From NCBI RefSeq assembly GCF_014193425.1, contig NZ_JACHZG010000001.1:868001-932000 (forward strand): a stretch of DNA of 64,000 nt. Reading direction: 5' to 3'. How positions within the stretch are numbered: the first letter of the stretch is position 1; each line of letters opens with the position of its first letter. Below are positions 1 to 8,448 of the stretch, in pieces. The position numbers and the translations under genes were made by a program. The notes beneath the pieces were generated by a model that saw nothing but the letters and a program-made list of their open reading frames with translations, had not been told where the DNA came from and did not search any database. Source of the stretch: Microlunatus antarcticus. Its GTDB lineage: Bacteria > Actinomycetota > Actinomycetes > Propionibacteriales > Propionibacteriaceae.

Positions 1-36
1 GACATGGCACCGGCCTGACGTCTGTCCTCGCCCGGC

Positions 37-570
37 TCAGCCGCGCGGGGCCTCGTACGCGGTGAGGGCGGCGTTGCCCGGGCCGAGGTCGTCCCAGGAC
101 CCGAAGACGGCGAAGACGGCGATGCCGCTGGTCTTGTACTTGCCCAGCGGGCCGTCCCCGGAGACGCGGTTGAGGCGCTGGGCCAGGTCTGGCAGGCCGG
201 GTCCGTGACCCACGAGCACGACGGTCGTGACGGTGGCGGGCAGCGCGTGCAGGAGGTCGAGGAGCGTGTCGGACCAGGCCTCGTAGATCGTGCTCTCGAA
301 CCGCACCGGGACCGTTCCGAGGGCGTCGGGCTCGGCCTCGACCACGCGGTCCCAGGTCTGCCGGGTGCGGACCGCCGTCGAGCACAGCACCAGGTCGGGC
401 CGGCCGACGTGCTCGGCCAGCCAGTGCCCGGCGGCGGCGGCGTCGCGCCGGCCACGCGGGGAGAGCGGTCGGGCCACGTCGGCGAGGTCGCCGTCCCACG
501 ACGACTTGGCGTGGCGGAGCAGGACGAGCCGGCGCAGCGGGGGCGTGTCCTCAGCCCGGGCGGTGACCAT
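37..570 (-). CDS. SixA-type histidine phosphatase
   Basis: Histidine phosphatase superfamily protein of 177 residues, closest in layout to SixA phosphohistidine phosphatases. The N-terminal LLRHAKSSW carries the phosphoacceptor His at about residue 20, and a later LVGHGPG supplies the second active-site His near residue 121. The reading frame is open further upstream, but I place the start at the ATG ending at 570: it lies 8 nt after TACCGT, matching the leaderless pattern seen at many genes here, and the RHG motif then falls at the usual distance. The substrate is unknown; dephosphorylation of a phosphohistidine or small phosphoester is a family-level inference. No clear partner gene adjoins it. 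Confidence 0.85.
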   Translation of the reverse strand: MVTARAEDTPPLRRLVLLRHAKSSWDGDLADVARPLSPRGRRDAAAAGHWLAEHVGRPDLVLCSTAVRTRQTWDRVVEAEPDALGTVPVRFESTIYEAWSDTLLDLLHALPATVTTVVLVGHGPGLPDLAQRLNRVSGDGPLGKYKTSGIAVFAVFGSWDDLGPGNAALTAYEAPRG

Positions 571-574
571 GGGG

Positions 575-993
575 CTAGACGGTAGCCGGGTCCCCACCCC
601 TGGAGCTCGGCCCATGACCCGCAGGCGTGCCGGCGACGGAGTCCTCGTGCGGCGCACCGGTGGCCTGGTCCTGGTCGAGCGGGGTCCAGGTCACCTGCGC
701 CTCGGTGACGGTGACCGGCCTCGGCCGCACGAGCGTCGGTCCGTAGCGGACGACCGGCCGCGCCCGACGAGGGCACCGACCCGACGAAGCGACCCTTCAG
801 CTCACCGGGGACGTACGCCGTCGACAACGCCTCCAGCCTGGTCACCACCCAGGCCGTCGTGCAGTGCGCGGGCCCGGAGCAGACCTGGACCTTCACCGCC
901 GAGGGCGACCCGGCGACCGGTCAGATCAACTGCGCGATCGAGCCGGCCCGCAGCGCCGCCCTGGCTCGATCCGTCTTCGCCCAGAGCTGCTGA
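575..993. other. two apparent gene remnants, divergent, no starts
   Basis: A stretch of about 780 bases (571-1350) has no intact gene. On the plus strand, a coding-like frame ends at the TGA at 991-993 and contains short pieces such as VVQCAGPEQTW and GQINCAIEP, with two regularly spaced cysteines, but it has no ATG or GTG after its last upstream stop (712-714). On the minus strand, a frame ending with the TAG at 577-575 reads VTVTEAQVTWTPLD and is open only from about 796. The two fragments face away from each other and share a truncated middle, as if an internal deletion had joined two genes. I do not recognise either family; the coding nature is judged from composition only. Confidence 0.35.
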
Positions 994-1085
994 GCGGTCT
1001 CACTCGCGCGTCGTTCTGCGCGCCGGCTGTGCGGCGTCTTCAGACCGGTGCGGCATCATCGTGCCGCGTCGTCGACCCGCCTTGC

Positions 1086-1318
1086 GCGTCTTCCCGCTCC
1101 GGTCTGAAGACGCGTACGTGCTGCGTCTTGTGGGCTGCGTCTTCCGGTTCTGGTCTGAAGACGCGTACGTGCTGCGTCTTGTGGGCCGCGTCTTCCCACT
1201 CTGGTCTGAAGACGCGTACGTGCTGCGTCTTGTGGGCCGCGTCTTCCGGCTCTGGTCTGAAGACGCGTACGTGCTGCGTCCTGCGGGCTGCGTCTCCCGG
1301 CTCTGGTCCGAAGACGCG
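1086..1318. repeat. 51-bp tandem repeat array with internal dyads
   Basis: Four full 51-bp units begin at 1101, 1152, 1203 and 1254 with GGTCTGAAGACGCG. A partial unit follows at 1305 and half a unit precedes at 1086. Each unit holds GAAGACGC, then GCGTCTTG, then GCGTCTTCC, so the 7-bp core AAGACGC/GCGTCTT occurs in both orientations and can form alternative hairpins. A lone inverted copy of the motif (GTCTTCAGACC) sits at 1036-1046. Because 51 is a multiple of three, several frames stay open across it, but no frame has a credible start and I regard it as non-coding. It lies downstream of the DUF3039 gene. Confidence 0.9.
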
Positions 1319-1350
1319 ACAGCCCGCGTACGCAGCGGGGGCGAGCGGCC

Positions 1351-1650
1351 CTACTTGTCCTTGCCGCCCTTGAAGCCGCCCGAGCCCTTGTCGGGCTTGC
1401 CCGGCTTGAGGCCCTCCCAGATCTCCTTGCACTCCGGGCAGACCGGGAAGCGCTCGGGGTCGCGGCTGGGGATCCAGGTCTTGCCGCAGAGGGCGACCAC
1501 GGGCGTGCCCATGACCATCGCCTCGGTCAGCTTCTCCTTCGGCACGTAGTGCGCGAACTTCTCGTGGTCGCCGTCCTCGACGCGGAACTCGCGCGTCTCG
1601 GTCCGCTCGTCGACGATCGTCTCGGCCCCGGGTGCTGTCTGCTGACTCAC
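1351..1650 (-). CDS. DUF3039 family protein
   Basis: A 99-residue protein of the actinobacterial DUF3039 family, function unknown. The conserved core CGKTWIPSRDPERFPVCPEC (Cys 55, 71 and 74) resembles a small zinc-binding site, and the C-terminus is a Gly/Lys-rich tail. It starts at GTG (1650-1648), 6 nt after a TAGAAT -10 box on the minus strand, so the transcript is probably leaderless. The divergent MFS gene begins about 70 bp away. The family name is confident; any role as a regulator or RNA-binding protein would be speculation. Confidence 0.9.
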   Translation of the reverse strand: MSQQTAPGAETIVDERTETREFRVEDGDHEKFAHYVPKEKLTEAMVMGTPVVALCGKTWIPSRDPERFPVCPECKEIWEGLKPGKPDKGSGGFKGGKDK

Positions 1651-1721
1651 GCCGACATTCTAGAGACGTCCGCCGAAGCCGGCACCCTGCCGAGGCCGCG
1701 AACTGTGGTGAACTTGGCCCA

Positions 1722-3125
1722 GTGAGCCAGCCCGAGACGATGCCCGCAGAGCTGGGGTCGCCGCTGCCGCTGTCGCAGCGCCGGCTGACGATCGGGCTCT
1801 GCACCCTCACCGTGTCCATCGCCTTCGAGGCGATCGCGGTCGCGACGGCCATGCCGGTCGCGGCGCAGGACCTGAACGGGATCCGCTACTACGCCTGGGC
1901 GTTCTCCCTCTTCGTCATCGGCATGCTGCTGTCGACCGTCATCACCGGGCGGATCTGCGACCGGCTCGGGCCGTCCCGCCCGATGCTGGTCGGGCTCGGC
2001 GTCTTCGCCGTGGGCCTCGTCGTCGCCGGCACGGCCACGACGATGCTCCAGCTCGTGGGTGGCCGGTTCGTCCAGGGCCTGGGCGGCGGAGCGCTCAACA
2101 CCGCGATGTTCGTCATGGTGGCCAAGGCCTACCGCCCGGCCCAGCGACCGCGCCTGTTCACCTTCATCTCCACCGCCTGGGTGCTGCCGTCCTTCGTCGG
2201 CCCGCCCGTGTCGGCCTGGCTGACCTCCCACCTCTCCTGGCACTGGGTGTTCTTCGCCGACCTCCCGCTCGCCGTCATCGGTGGCGCGATGGTGCTGCCG
2301 ACCCTGCGCGTGATGATGCGCATCCCGATGCCGGAGGTGGCCGAGGGCGAGGGGTCGGGCCTGCGCCCCGCGCCGATCTGGGCGGCCCTCGCGGTCGCGG
2401 TCGACGCGGCCGCGCTTCAGACGGCGGGCCAGCGGCTCGACTGGTGGTCCGTGCTGCTGCTCGTCGTGGCCCTCGGGCTGCTCGGGCTCGGTCTGCCCCG
2501 GCTGATGCCGGCCGGGTTCCTGCGGCTGGGCCGCGGCCTCTCCAGCGTGGTGCTGGCGCGCAGCCTGCTGCCGGGCGCGTACTTCGGCGGTGAGGCGTTC
2601 CTGCCGCTGATGCTCGTCGAGCAGCGCCACGTCCCGCTGCTGCTCGCCGGGGGGACGCTCACCGTCGGCGCGATCGGCTGGACGACGGGGTCGTTCCTGC
2701 AGGCCAACCGCCGGCTCCCGCTGCGCCGTGACCAGCTCATCACCATCGGCTGCCTGAACGTGGCGATCGGCCTCGCCCTCGCGGGCGTGATCGCCCTCGT
2801 GCCGACCCTCCCGTACGCGCTCATCGCCGTGGCCTGGGTGTTCGCGGGCCTGGGCATGGGCTTCGCCACGGCGAGCACCTCGCTGGCCACGATCACGCTC
2901 TCGCCCGAGGACGCCCAGGGCCGCAACGGCTCCTCGCTCAACCTCGGCGACGCGCTCGGGTCGAGCATCTTCGTCGGCCTGGCCGGGACGATCTTCGGCT
3001 TCCTGCACCCGACCGGGAACCTCGCGACCACCTTCGGCGCCGTGCTCCTGAGCATGAGCGTGGTGGCCGTGCTGGGCATGCTCGCGTCCCTGCGCGTCGG
3101 GCCGGTCAGCGACCCGACCGACTAG
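1722..3125 (+). CDS. MFS transporter (drug-exporter type)
   Basis: Major facilitator superfamily membrane protein of 467 residues. It shows the early motif GRICDRLGPSRPMLVG between helices 2 and 3 and a GGRFVQGLGGG segment like the motif of multidrug exporters of the DHA2 type, followed by long hydrophobic helices throughout. The substrate cannot be read from sequence. I chose the GTG at 1722; an in-frame ATG at 1740 preceded by GAG is the alternative, and the frame extends further upstream without a better site. It ends 22 bp before the helicase gene. No regulator lies beside it. Confidence 0.85.
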   Translation: MSQPETMPAELGSPLPLSQRRLTIGLCTLTVSIAFEAIAVATAMPVAAQDLNGIRYYAWAFSLFVIGMLLSTVITGRICDRLGPSRPMLVGLGVFAVGLVVAGTATTMLQLVGGRFVQGLGGGALNTAMFVMVAKAYRPAQRPRLFTFISTAWVLPSFVGPPVSAWLTSHLSWHWVFFADLPLAVIGGAMVLPTLRVMMRIPMPEVAEGEGSGLRPAPIWAALAVAVDAAALQTAGQRLDWWSVLLLVVALGLLGLGLPRLMPAGFLRLGRGLSSVVLARSLLPGAYFGGEAFLPLMLVEQRHVPLLLAGGTLTVGAIGWTTGSFLQANRRLPLRRDQLITIGCLNVAIGLALAGVIALVPTLPYALIAVAWVFAGLGMGFATASTSLATITLSPEDAQGRNGSSLNLGDALGSSIFVGLAGTIFGFLHPTGNLATTFGAVLLSMSVVAVLGMLASLRVGPVSDPTD

Positions 3126-3147
3126 ATCTCCACCTAAACTTCGTCGG

Positions 3148-4902
3148 ATGTCCCAGCCCGAGCTCAGCCCCACCGGGCTGCCCCCAGCCTTCCCGGGCCG
3201 GGCGGCGTGGGGGACCGCCGGTGCCCTGCGCGCCTGGCAGACGGCGGCGCTGGAGCAGTACTTCGCCGACGAGCCGCGCGACTTCCTCACCGTCGCCACG
3301 CCCGGCGCGGGCAAGACCTCCTTCGCCCTCGCGGTCGCGTCCAACCTGCTGGCCCGCCGCCGCGTCGACCGGGTCGTCGTCGTGGCGCCGACCGAGCACC
3401 TCAAGGTGCAGTGGGCCCAGGCCGCGGAACGCATCCACCTCGCCATCGACCCCGAGTACGGCGTCCGGCAGGGCAAGGCGTCGCGCGACTTCGTCGGGAT
3501 CGCCCTCACGTACGCGGCCGTCGCGGCCAACCCGCTCGCCCTCCGCATCCGGGTCGAGGGCTTCAAGACCCTGGTCATCCTCGACGAGGTGCACCACGCG
3601 GGCGACGCACTCAGCTGGGGCGAGGCCGTGCGCGAGGCGTTCGAGCCGGCCACGCGCCGCCTGATGCTGACCGGGACGCCGTTCCGCTCCGACACGAACC
3701 CGATCCCGTTCGTCCGCTACGAGGCCGACTCGGCGGGGGGTCTGCGCTCGCGCGCCGACTACGCGTACGGCTACGCGGCGGCCCTCACCGACGGCATCGT
3801 CCGGCCGGTCCTGTTCATGGCCTACTCCGGCGACCTGAGCTGGCGCACCAGCGCCGGCGACGAGGTCAGCGCCCGGCTCGGCGGGCCGATGACCCGCGAC
3901 CTCGCCGGCCAGGCCCTGCGGACCGCGCTCGACCCGCACGGCTCCTGGATGCCCGCCGTGCTCCGGGCGGCCGACACCCGGCTCACCGAGGTCCGGGCGC
4001 ACGTGCCGGACGCGGGCGGGCTGGTCATCGCGACCGACCAGACCGTCGCGCGCGCGTACGCGGAGCTGCTGACCGAGATCAGCGGCACCAAACCCGTCCT
4101 CGTGCTGAGCGACGAGCCCGGCTCGAGCAAGCGGATCCAGGCGTTCGCCGACTCCGACGCCCGGTGGATGGTCGCCGTCCGGATGGTGTCGGAGGGCGTC
4201 GACGTGCCCCGGCTGTCGGTCGGGGTCTATGCGACCTCGACGTCGACCCCGCTGTTCTTCGCCCAGGCCGTGGGCCGCTTCGTCCGGGCCCGCAAGCGCG
4301 GCGAGACGGCGTCGGTCTTCGTCCCGAGCGTGCCGCACCTGCTGCTGCACGCCGCCGAGATGGAACGCGAGCGCGACCACGTGCTCCGCGCCCCGGCCGG
4401 GAAGGACGACGACGGGCTGGACGACAGCCTGCTGGCCGAGGCCGAGCGGACGCTGACCGAGGAGGACCGCCCGGAGGGCGGGGGCTTCGCGGCGCTCGCC
4501 AGCGAGGCCGACTTCGACCGGGTCGTCTTCGACGGGGGCGAGTTCGGCATGGCCGCGCAGAGCGGCAGCGCGGAGGAGCAGGACTACCTCGGGCTGCCCG
4601 GACTGCTGGAGCCCGACCAGGTCAAGGACCTGCTGCGGCGCCACCAGGACTCCCAGTCGCGGGGGACCGTACGCCCCTCCGCCGTGCCCGACGCGACGAC
4701 GGCGGAGCGCCTCAAGGAGCTGCGGCGCGAGCTGAACGGCCTCGTCGCCGCCTGGCACCACCGCACGAGCAGCCCGCACGGCGTGATCCACGCCGAGCTG
4801 CGCACGACCTGCGGGGGCCCGCCCACCGCCGTCGCCTCCGCGGACGACCTGGAGCGGCGCATCGCCACGATCCGGGGCTGGGCGACGCACCGGCGCTCCT
4901 AG
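3148..4902 (+). CDS. superfamily 2 DEAD/DEAH-box helicase
   Basis: A 584-residue nucleic-acid-dependent ATPase. Motif I is TPGAGKT (51-57), motif II is DEVHH (146-150, a DEAH variant), motif III is LTGTPFR (174-180), and motif VI is QAVGRFVR (about 373-380). The layout resembles the RadD/XPB-like branch of superfamily 2; the acidic C-terminal third is family-specific and unassigned. The ATG at 3148 follows TAAACT by 7 nt, so a leaderless start is likely. The stop codon sits in the loop of a 10-bp hairpin shared with the convergent polyol operon. A role in DNA repair or RNA handling is inference. Confidence 0.85.
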   Translation: MSQPELSPTGLPPAFPGRAAWGTAGALRAWQTAALEQYFADEPRDFLTVATPGAGKTSFALAVASNLLARRRVDRVVVVAPTEHLKVQWAQAAERIHLAIDPEYGVRQGKASRDFVGIALTYAAVAANPLALRIRVEGFKTLVILDEVHHAGDALSWGEAVREAFEPATRRLMLTGTPFRSDTNPIPFVRYEADSAGGLRSRADYAYGYAAALTDGIVRPVLFMAYSGDLSWRTSAGDEVSARLGGPMTRDLAGQALRTALDPHGSWMPAVLRAADTRLTEVRAHVPDAGGLVIATDQTVARAYAELLTEISGTKPVLVLSDEPGSSKRIQAFADSDARWMVAVRMVSEGVDVPRLSVGVYATSTSTPLFFAQAVGRFVRARKRGETASVFVPSVPHLLLHAAEMERERDHVLRAPAGKDDDGLDDSLLAEAERTLTEEDRPEGGGFAALASEADFDRVVFDGGEFGMAAQSGSAEEQDYLGLPGLLEPDQVKDLLRRHQDSQSRGTVRPSAVPDATTAERLKELRRELNGLVAAWHHRTSSPHGVIHAELRTTCGGPPTAVASADDLERRIATIRGWATHRRS

Positions 4903-4913
4903 GGGAGCGCCGG
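4890..4913. terminator. bidirectional hairpin between convergent genes
   Basis: A perfect 10-bp GC stem (4890-4899 with 4904-4913) and a TAGG loop. The helicase stop codon TAG lies in the loop, and the mannitol dehydrogenase gene ends at 4922 from the other side. There is no U-run, as is common for terminators of GC-rich actinomycetes. Confidence 0.75.
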
Positions 4914-4921
4914 CGCGAGGC

Positions 4922-6433
4922 TCAGCGCGCGGACGCGACCAGGTCCTCGAGGGTCGCCCGCGAACCGCGCTCGTGGAGCGAGGCGAGCGTTGCCAGGTAC
5001 GGCTTCGTGAACGCCTCCTGCTCGGCCAGGTCGCCGAAGAGGTCGGTGTTCTGGACGAAGGCCAGCGGCTCCTCGGACTGGCGGGCCGCCAGCGCCTTGA
5101 GCTGGTCGGCCAGCTGGTCGACGACCTCGATCGGCTCGCCCTGCTCGTCGACGGCCTCGTCGTAGCGCGCCCAGCTGGCCACGATCGCGGCCGACAGGGT
5201 CACCTCGCGACCGGCGGCGATGTTCTCGGCGATGACGGGGACGAGCCACTTCGGGATGCGGTCGGAGCTCTCCGCGCACAGGCGGGCGACGGTGTCGCGC
5301 ACCCCGGCGTTGGAGAAGCGCTCGATCAGCTGCGGCTTGTAGGCCTCCAGGTCGACGCCGGGCACCGGCTGCAGCGTCGGCGTCGCCTCCCGGTTCATGT
5401 AGTCGAGCAGGAACGTCGCGAACAGCGGGTCCTGGCAGACCTCGTGCACCAGGCGGTAGCCCGCGAGGTAGCCGAAGTAGCACAGCGCCTGGTGGCTGGC
5501 GTTGAGCAGGCGCAGCTTCATCAGCTCGTACGGCTCGACGTCGGGCACGACCTCGACCCCGACCTCGTCGTACGGCGGCCGGCCGTCGGTGAAGTGCTCC
5601 TCGAGCACCCACTGCGTGAACGGCTCGCAGACCACCGGCCAGGCGTCGGTGATGCCGAAGCGCTCGGCCACCTGCGCCCGGTCCTCGTCGGTGGTCACCG
5701 GGGTGATCCGGTCGACCATCGAGTTCGGGAACGCCACGTTGGCGGTGATCCAGTCACCCAGCCCGGCGTCCCCCGACGCCTCGCCCTTGAGCCGGGCGTA
5801 CGCGGTGAACACCTCCGCCGCGATGTGGCCGTTGCCCTGGATGTTGTCGCAGGACATGATCGTGAACGGCACGACGCCGCGGTCCCGCCGACGGACCAGC
5901 GCCTCGACGACCAGGCCGAAGACCGTCGCCGGGACGGCTCCCGGCTCGAGGTCGGCCTTGACCCGCGGGTTCTCGGCGTCGAACCTGCCCGTCACGGGGG
6001 AGAAGTTGTACCCGCCCTCGGTGACCGTCAGGGAGACGATCCGGGTGGCCGGGTCGGCCATCTTCTCGATGACCGCCTCGGGGTCGTCCGGGGCGTAGAG
6101 GTACTCCACGATCGAGCCGATGACGCGGGGGGTCCACGTGCCGTCGGGTGCCTTGAGCACGAGCGTGTAGAGGCAGTCCTGCGACACCAGCGCGTCGCGC
6201 ATCCTGAGGTCGAACGGCATGACGCCGACGCCGCAGATGCCGAAGTCGAGGCCAAGCCCGGAGTTCATCAGCTGGTCCAGGTACATCGCCTGGTGCGCGC
6301 GGTGGAAGCCGCCGACGCCGAAGTGGACGATGCCCGTCGTGACCTGGCTGCGGTCGTACGTGGGTCCGGGGACGTCGAGCGAGCCGACGGTCTTCGCATT
6401 CAGCGCGACCGGGGCGGACTGCTCCGGGCTCAC
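4922..6433 (-). CDS. mannitol/polyol 2-dehydrogenase
   Basis: Long-chain polyol dehydrogenase of 503 residues, oxidising mannitol or a related polyol to a ketose with NAD. The N-terminal Rossmann segment is VHFGVGGFHRAHQ, and the catalytic Lys-Asn-His triad is visible as KLRLLNASH (K, N at +5, H at +8), as in Pseudomonas mannitol dehydrogenase. The GTG at 6433 overlaps the stop of the upstream permease by 4 nt, so it is translationally coupled and is the last gene of the polyol import operon. Arabinitol or sorbitol cannot be excluded as substrate. Intracellular. Confidence 0.9.
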   Translation of the reverse strand: MSPEQSAPVALNAKTVGSLDVPGPTYDRSQVTTGIVHFGVGGFHRAHQAMYLDQLMNSGLGLDFGICGVGVMPFDLRMRDALVSQDCLYTLVLKAPDGTWTPRVIGSIVEYLYAPDDPEAVIEKMADPATRIVSLTVTEGGYNFSPVTGRFDAENPRVKADLEPGAVPATVFGLVVEALVRRRDRGVVPFTIMSCDNIQGNGHIAAEVFTAYARLKGEASGDAGLGDWITANVAFPNSMVDRITPVTTDEDRAQVAERFGITDAWPVVCEPFTQWVLEEHFTDGRPPYDEVGVEVVPDVEPYELMKLRLLNASHQALCYFGYLAGYRLVHEVCQDPLFATFLLDYMNREATPTLQPVPGVDLEAYKPQLIERFSNAGVRDTVARLCAESSDRIPKWLVPVIAENIAAGREVTLSAAIVASWARYDEAVDEQGEPIEVVDQLADQLKALAARQSEEPLAFVQNTDLFGDLAEQEAFTKPYLATLASLHERGSRATLEDLVASAR

Positions 6434-7335
6434 TTGACCGCCCCGAGCGACAGGCCCTGCACGAGCTTGTCCTGGGCGGCGAAGCCGGCGATCAGGACGG
6501 GCAGCGACACGGCGGTGGCGGCCGCGCAGACCTTGGCCAGGAACAGGCCCTGCGAGGTGACGAAGCTGGTCAGGAAGACCGGGGCCGTCTGGGCCACGAT
6601 GCTGGTCAGGGTGTTGGCCAGCAGCAGCTCGTTCCAGCTGAAGATGAAGCAGATCAGCGCGGTGGCCGCGATCCCGGGGGAGATGATCGGGACGATGATG
6701 CTGCGCAGTGTGCGGATGAGCCCGGCGCCGTCGATGGAGGCCGCCTCGAACAGCTCGACCGGGATGTCGGCCAGGAACGAGCGGAGCATCCACACCGCGA
6801 TCGGCAGGTTCATCGCCGTGTAGAGGATGACGATGAAGTTGATGTTGTCGAGCACGCCGATCGTCTTGGCGATGATGTAGAGCGGCAGCAGGCCGGCGAC
6901 CGCGGGCAGGAACTTGGTCGACAGGAAGAAGAACATGACGTCGGTCCACTTCTCGACCGGCTTCACCGACAGCGCGTACGCGGCCGGGATGGCGAGCAGG
7001 ATGACCACGATCGTCGAGACGATCGAGGCGGTCGCGGAGTTGATCAGCGGCGGCCAGGGGCTGGCACCCGAGGACGCGCCGAAGAACTCGCGGTAGCCGT
7101 CGAGGGTGAGCGGGGCGAAGAAGCTCGGCGGGTTCGTCGCCGCGTCGAACTCCGAGTGCAGGCTGGTCAGCAGCATGTAGAAGACCGGGAACACGAAGAT
7201 GATCCCGATGACCCAGGCGAGCAGGCCGAGGAAGATGCCGCCCTTGCTGCCGCGGCGGTTGTTGCGGACGCGGGCGTTCGACGCACGCTTCTCGGCGGCC
7301 GTCTTCGACGGGTTGGCGGCCAATGCGGTCGTCAT
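6430..7335 (-). CDS. polyol ABC transporter permease (MalG type)
   Basis: Inner-membrane permease of 301 residues of the carbohydrate ABC family, second permease of the polyol importer. About six transmembrane helices are seen, and the EAA loop reads EAASIDGAGLIRTL, the contact site for the ATPase. It begins 1 nt after the first permease stop and overlaps the mannitol dehydrogenase start, so all three are one transcription unit. The neighbourhood resembles SmoE-F-G type sorbitol/mannitol systems. The N-terminus is basic and cytoplasmic. Confidence 0.9.
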   Translation of the reverse strand: MTTALAANPSKTAAEKRASNARVRNNRRGSKGGIFLGLLAWVIGIIFVFPVFYMLLTSLHSEFDAATNPPSFFAPLTLDGYREFFGASSGASPWPPLINSATASIVSTIVVILLAIPAAYALSVKPVEKWTDVMFFFLSTKFLPAVAGLLPLYIIAKTIGVLDNINFIVILYTAMNLPIAVWMLRSFLADIPVELFEAASIDGAGLIRTLRSIIVPIISPGIAATALICFIFSWNELLLANTLTSIVAQTAPVFLTSFVTSQGLFLAKVCAAATAVSLPVLIAGFAAQDKLVQGLSLGAVK

Positions 7336-7336
7336 G

Positions 7337-8302
7337 TCAGTTCCCTTCCTCGAACAGGCTGGACACGGTGCGCAGGGCGAAGGTCGCGATGATGATCGTG
7401 CCGATCACGACGATCACGCCCTGGGCCGAGGCCAGGCCGTAGTCCTGGGCGTTGTAGAGCGTCTGGTAGATCGTGTACGGCAGGTTCGCGGTGCCGTACG
7501 CACCGGCGGTCAGGGTGAAGACCGAGTCGAACTGCTGGATGATGTAGATCGTGCCGAGCAGGCCGGCCAGCTCGAGGTAGCGGCGCATGTGCGGCATGGT
7601 CATGTTCGCGAAGGTCTGCCAGGCGTTCGCCCCGTCGACCTGCGCGGCCTCCATGACGTCGCCGGGCCGGGACTGCAGCCCGGCCAGCAGGATCAGGGTC
7701 ATGAACGGGGTCCACTGCCAGATCAGCTCGCCCATGATCGCGAGGCGGGGGAAGTCGGTGATCCAGTCCGGCTGCGGGGCGCTCGCGCCGAAGACCTGGG
7801 TGAGCAGACCGTTGAAGAGGCCGTACTCCGGGTTGTACATCGCGTGCTTCCACAGCAGGGCCGCGGCCACCGGGACCACCAGGAACGGCGCGATCATCAT
7901 CGTGCGCACGGCGCCGCGGCCGATGAAGTTCCGGTTGAGGAGCAGCGCGATCCCGAGGCCGAAGGCGAGCGAGACCAGCACGACCGTGACGGTCAGCAGG
8001 ATGGTGAAGAAGACGCTCTGGCGCAGGCCCGCGTCGGTGAAGACGGTGACGAAGTTCTGCAGCGTGCCGAACTTGATCTCGTCGGGGTAGTTCGCGTTCC
8101 AGTTGGTGAACGACACCAGGATCGTCGCCACGAACGGCAGCTGCGTCATGATCACGATGAACGCGAGGGCCGGCAGCAGCGGCACGCGCCGCGCCCAGCC
8201 CTTCTTGTCGCCCCAGCGCTCGCCGAAGCTGCGCTCGGGGACCTTGGTCTTCTTCGGGGCCGGCGCCGTCTGGTCGGGCGGTGTGGCGGTGGCGGTGGCC
8301 AT
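7337..8302 (-). CDS. polyol ABC transporter permease (MalF type)
   Basis: First permease of the polyol importer, 321 residues, with an EAA loop reading EAAQVDGANAWQTF. It pairs with the following 301-residue permease to form the membrane channel. It is separated from the upstream binding-protein gene by 146 bp containing two strong hairpins, and from the next gene by a single base. No ATPase gene lies in the cluster. Confidence 0.9.
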   Translation of the reverse strand: MATATATPPDQTAPAPKKTKVPERSFGERWGDKKGWARRVPLLPALAFIVIMTQLPFVATILVSFTNWNANYPDEIKFGTLQNFVTVFTDAGLRQSVFFTILLTVTVVLVSLAFGLGIALLLNRNFIGRGAVRTMMIAPFLVVPVAAALLWKHAMYNPEYGLFNGLLTQVFGASAPQPDWITDFPRLAIMGELIWQWTPFMTLILLAGLQSRPGDVMEAAQVDGANAWQTFANMTMPHMRRYLELAGLLGTIYIIQQFDSVFTLTAGAYGTANLPYTIYQTLYNAQDYGLASAQGVIVVIGTIIIATFALRTVSSLFEEGN

Positions 8303-8348
8303 GCGCTGCTCCTCGCGTGTGCTTCAGGGTCTGAGGTGTCCGGTGACC

Positions 8349-8373
8349 CGTCCCCGGCGCGGGGCCGGGGACG
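8349..8373 (-). terminator. intercistronic hairpin with GTCCCCGG arms
   Basis: A perfect 9-bp stem (8349-8357 with 8365-8373) and a 7-nt loop, lying between the binding-protein gene and the first permease gene. It probably protects or partly terminates the transcript, giving more binding protein than permease. A hairpin with the same GTCCCCGG arms occupies the same position in the importer at 36-40 kb. Confidence 0.6.
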
Positions 8374-8398
8374 TCCGGAAGTGGGTCGAGGCCGGGCC

Positions 8399-8429
8399 GC
8401 ACCCCGCTGGTCGAGACCAGCGGAGGTGC
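8399..8429 (-). terminator. second intercistronic hairpin after binding protein
   Basis: Inverted arms CCGCTGGTC and GACCAGCGG (8404-8412 and 8415-8423) with a 2-nt centre, extended by five further pairs across a single bulge to 8399-8429. It starts 20 bp after the binding-protein stop codon. The central GGTCGAGACC resembles palindromes scattered between genes in related genomes. Confidence 0.6.
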
Positions 8430-8448
8430 GACCCGACCTCGGAGAGGG

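Noticed and set aside
1086-1318. A 17-residue protein repeat read from the 51-bp units
   Set aside because: Several frames on both strands are equally open, none has a start with a ribosome site or TANNNT box, and the flanks match no protein.
1086-1318. CRISPR array
   Set aside because: There are no variable spacers; the whole 51-bp unit is repeated, and no cas gene is present.
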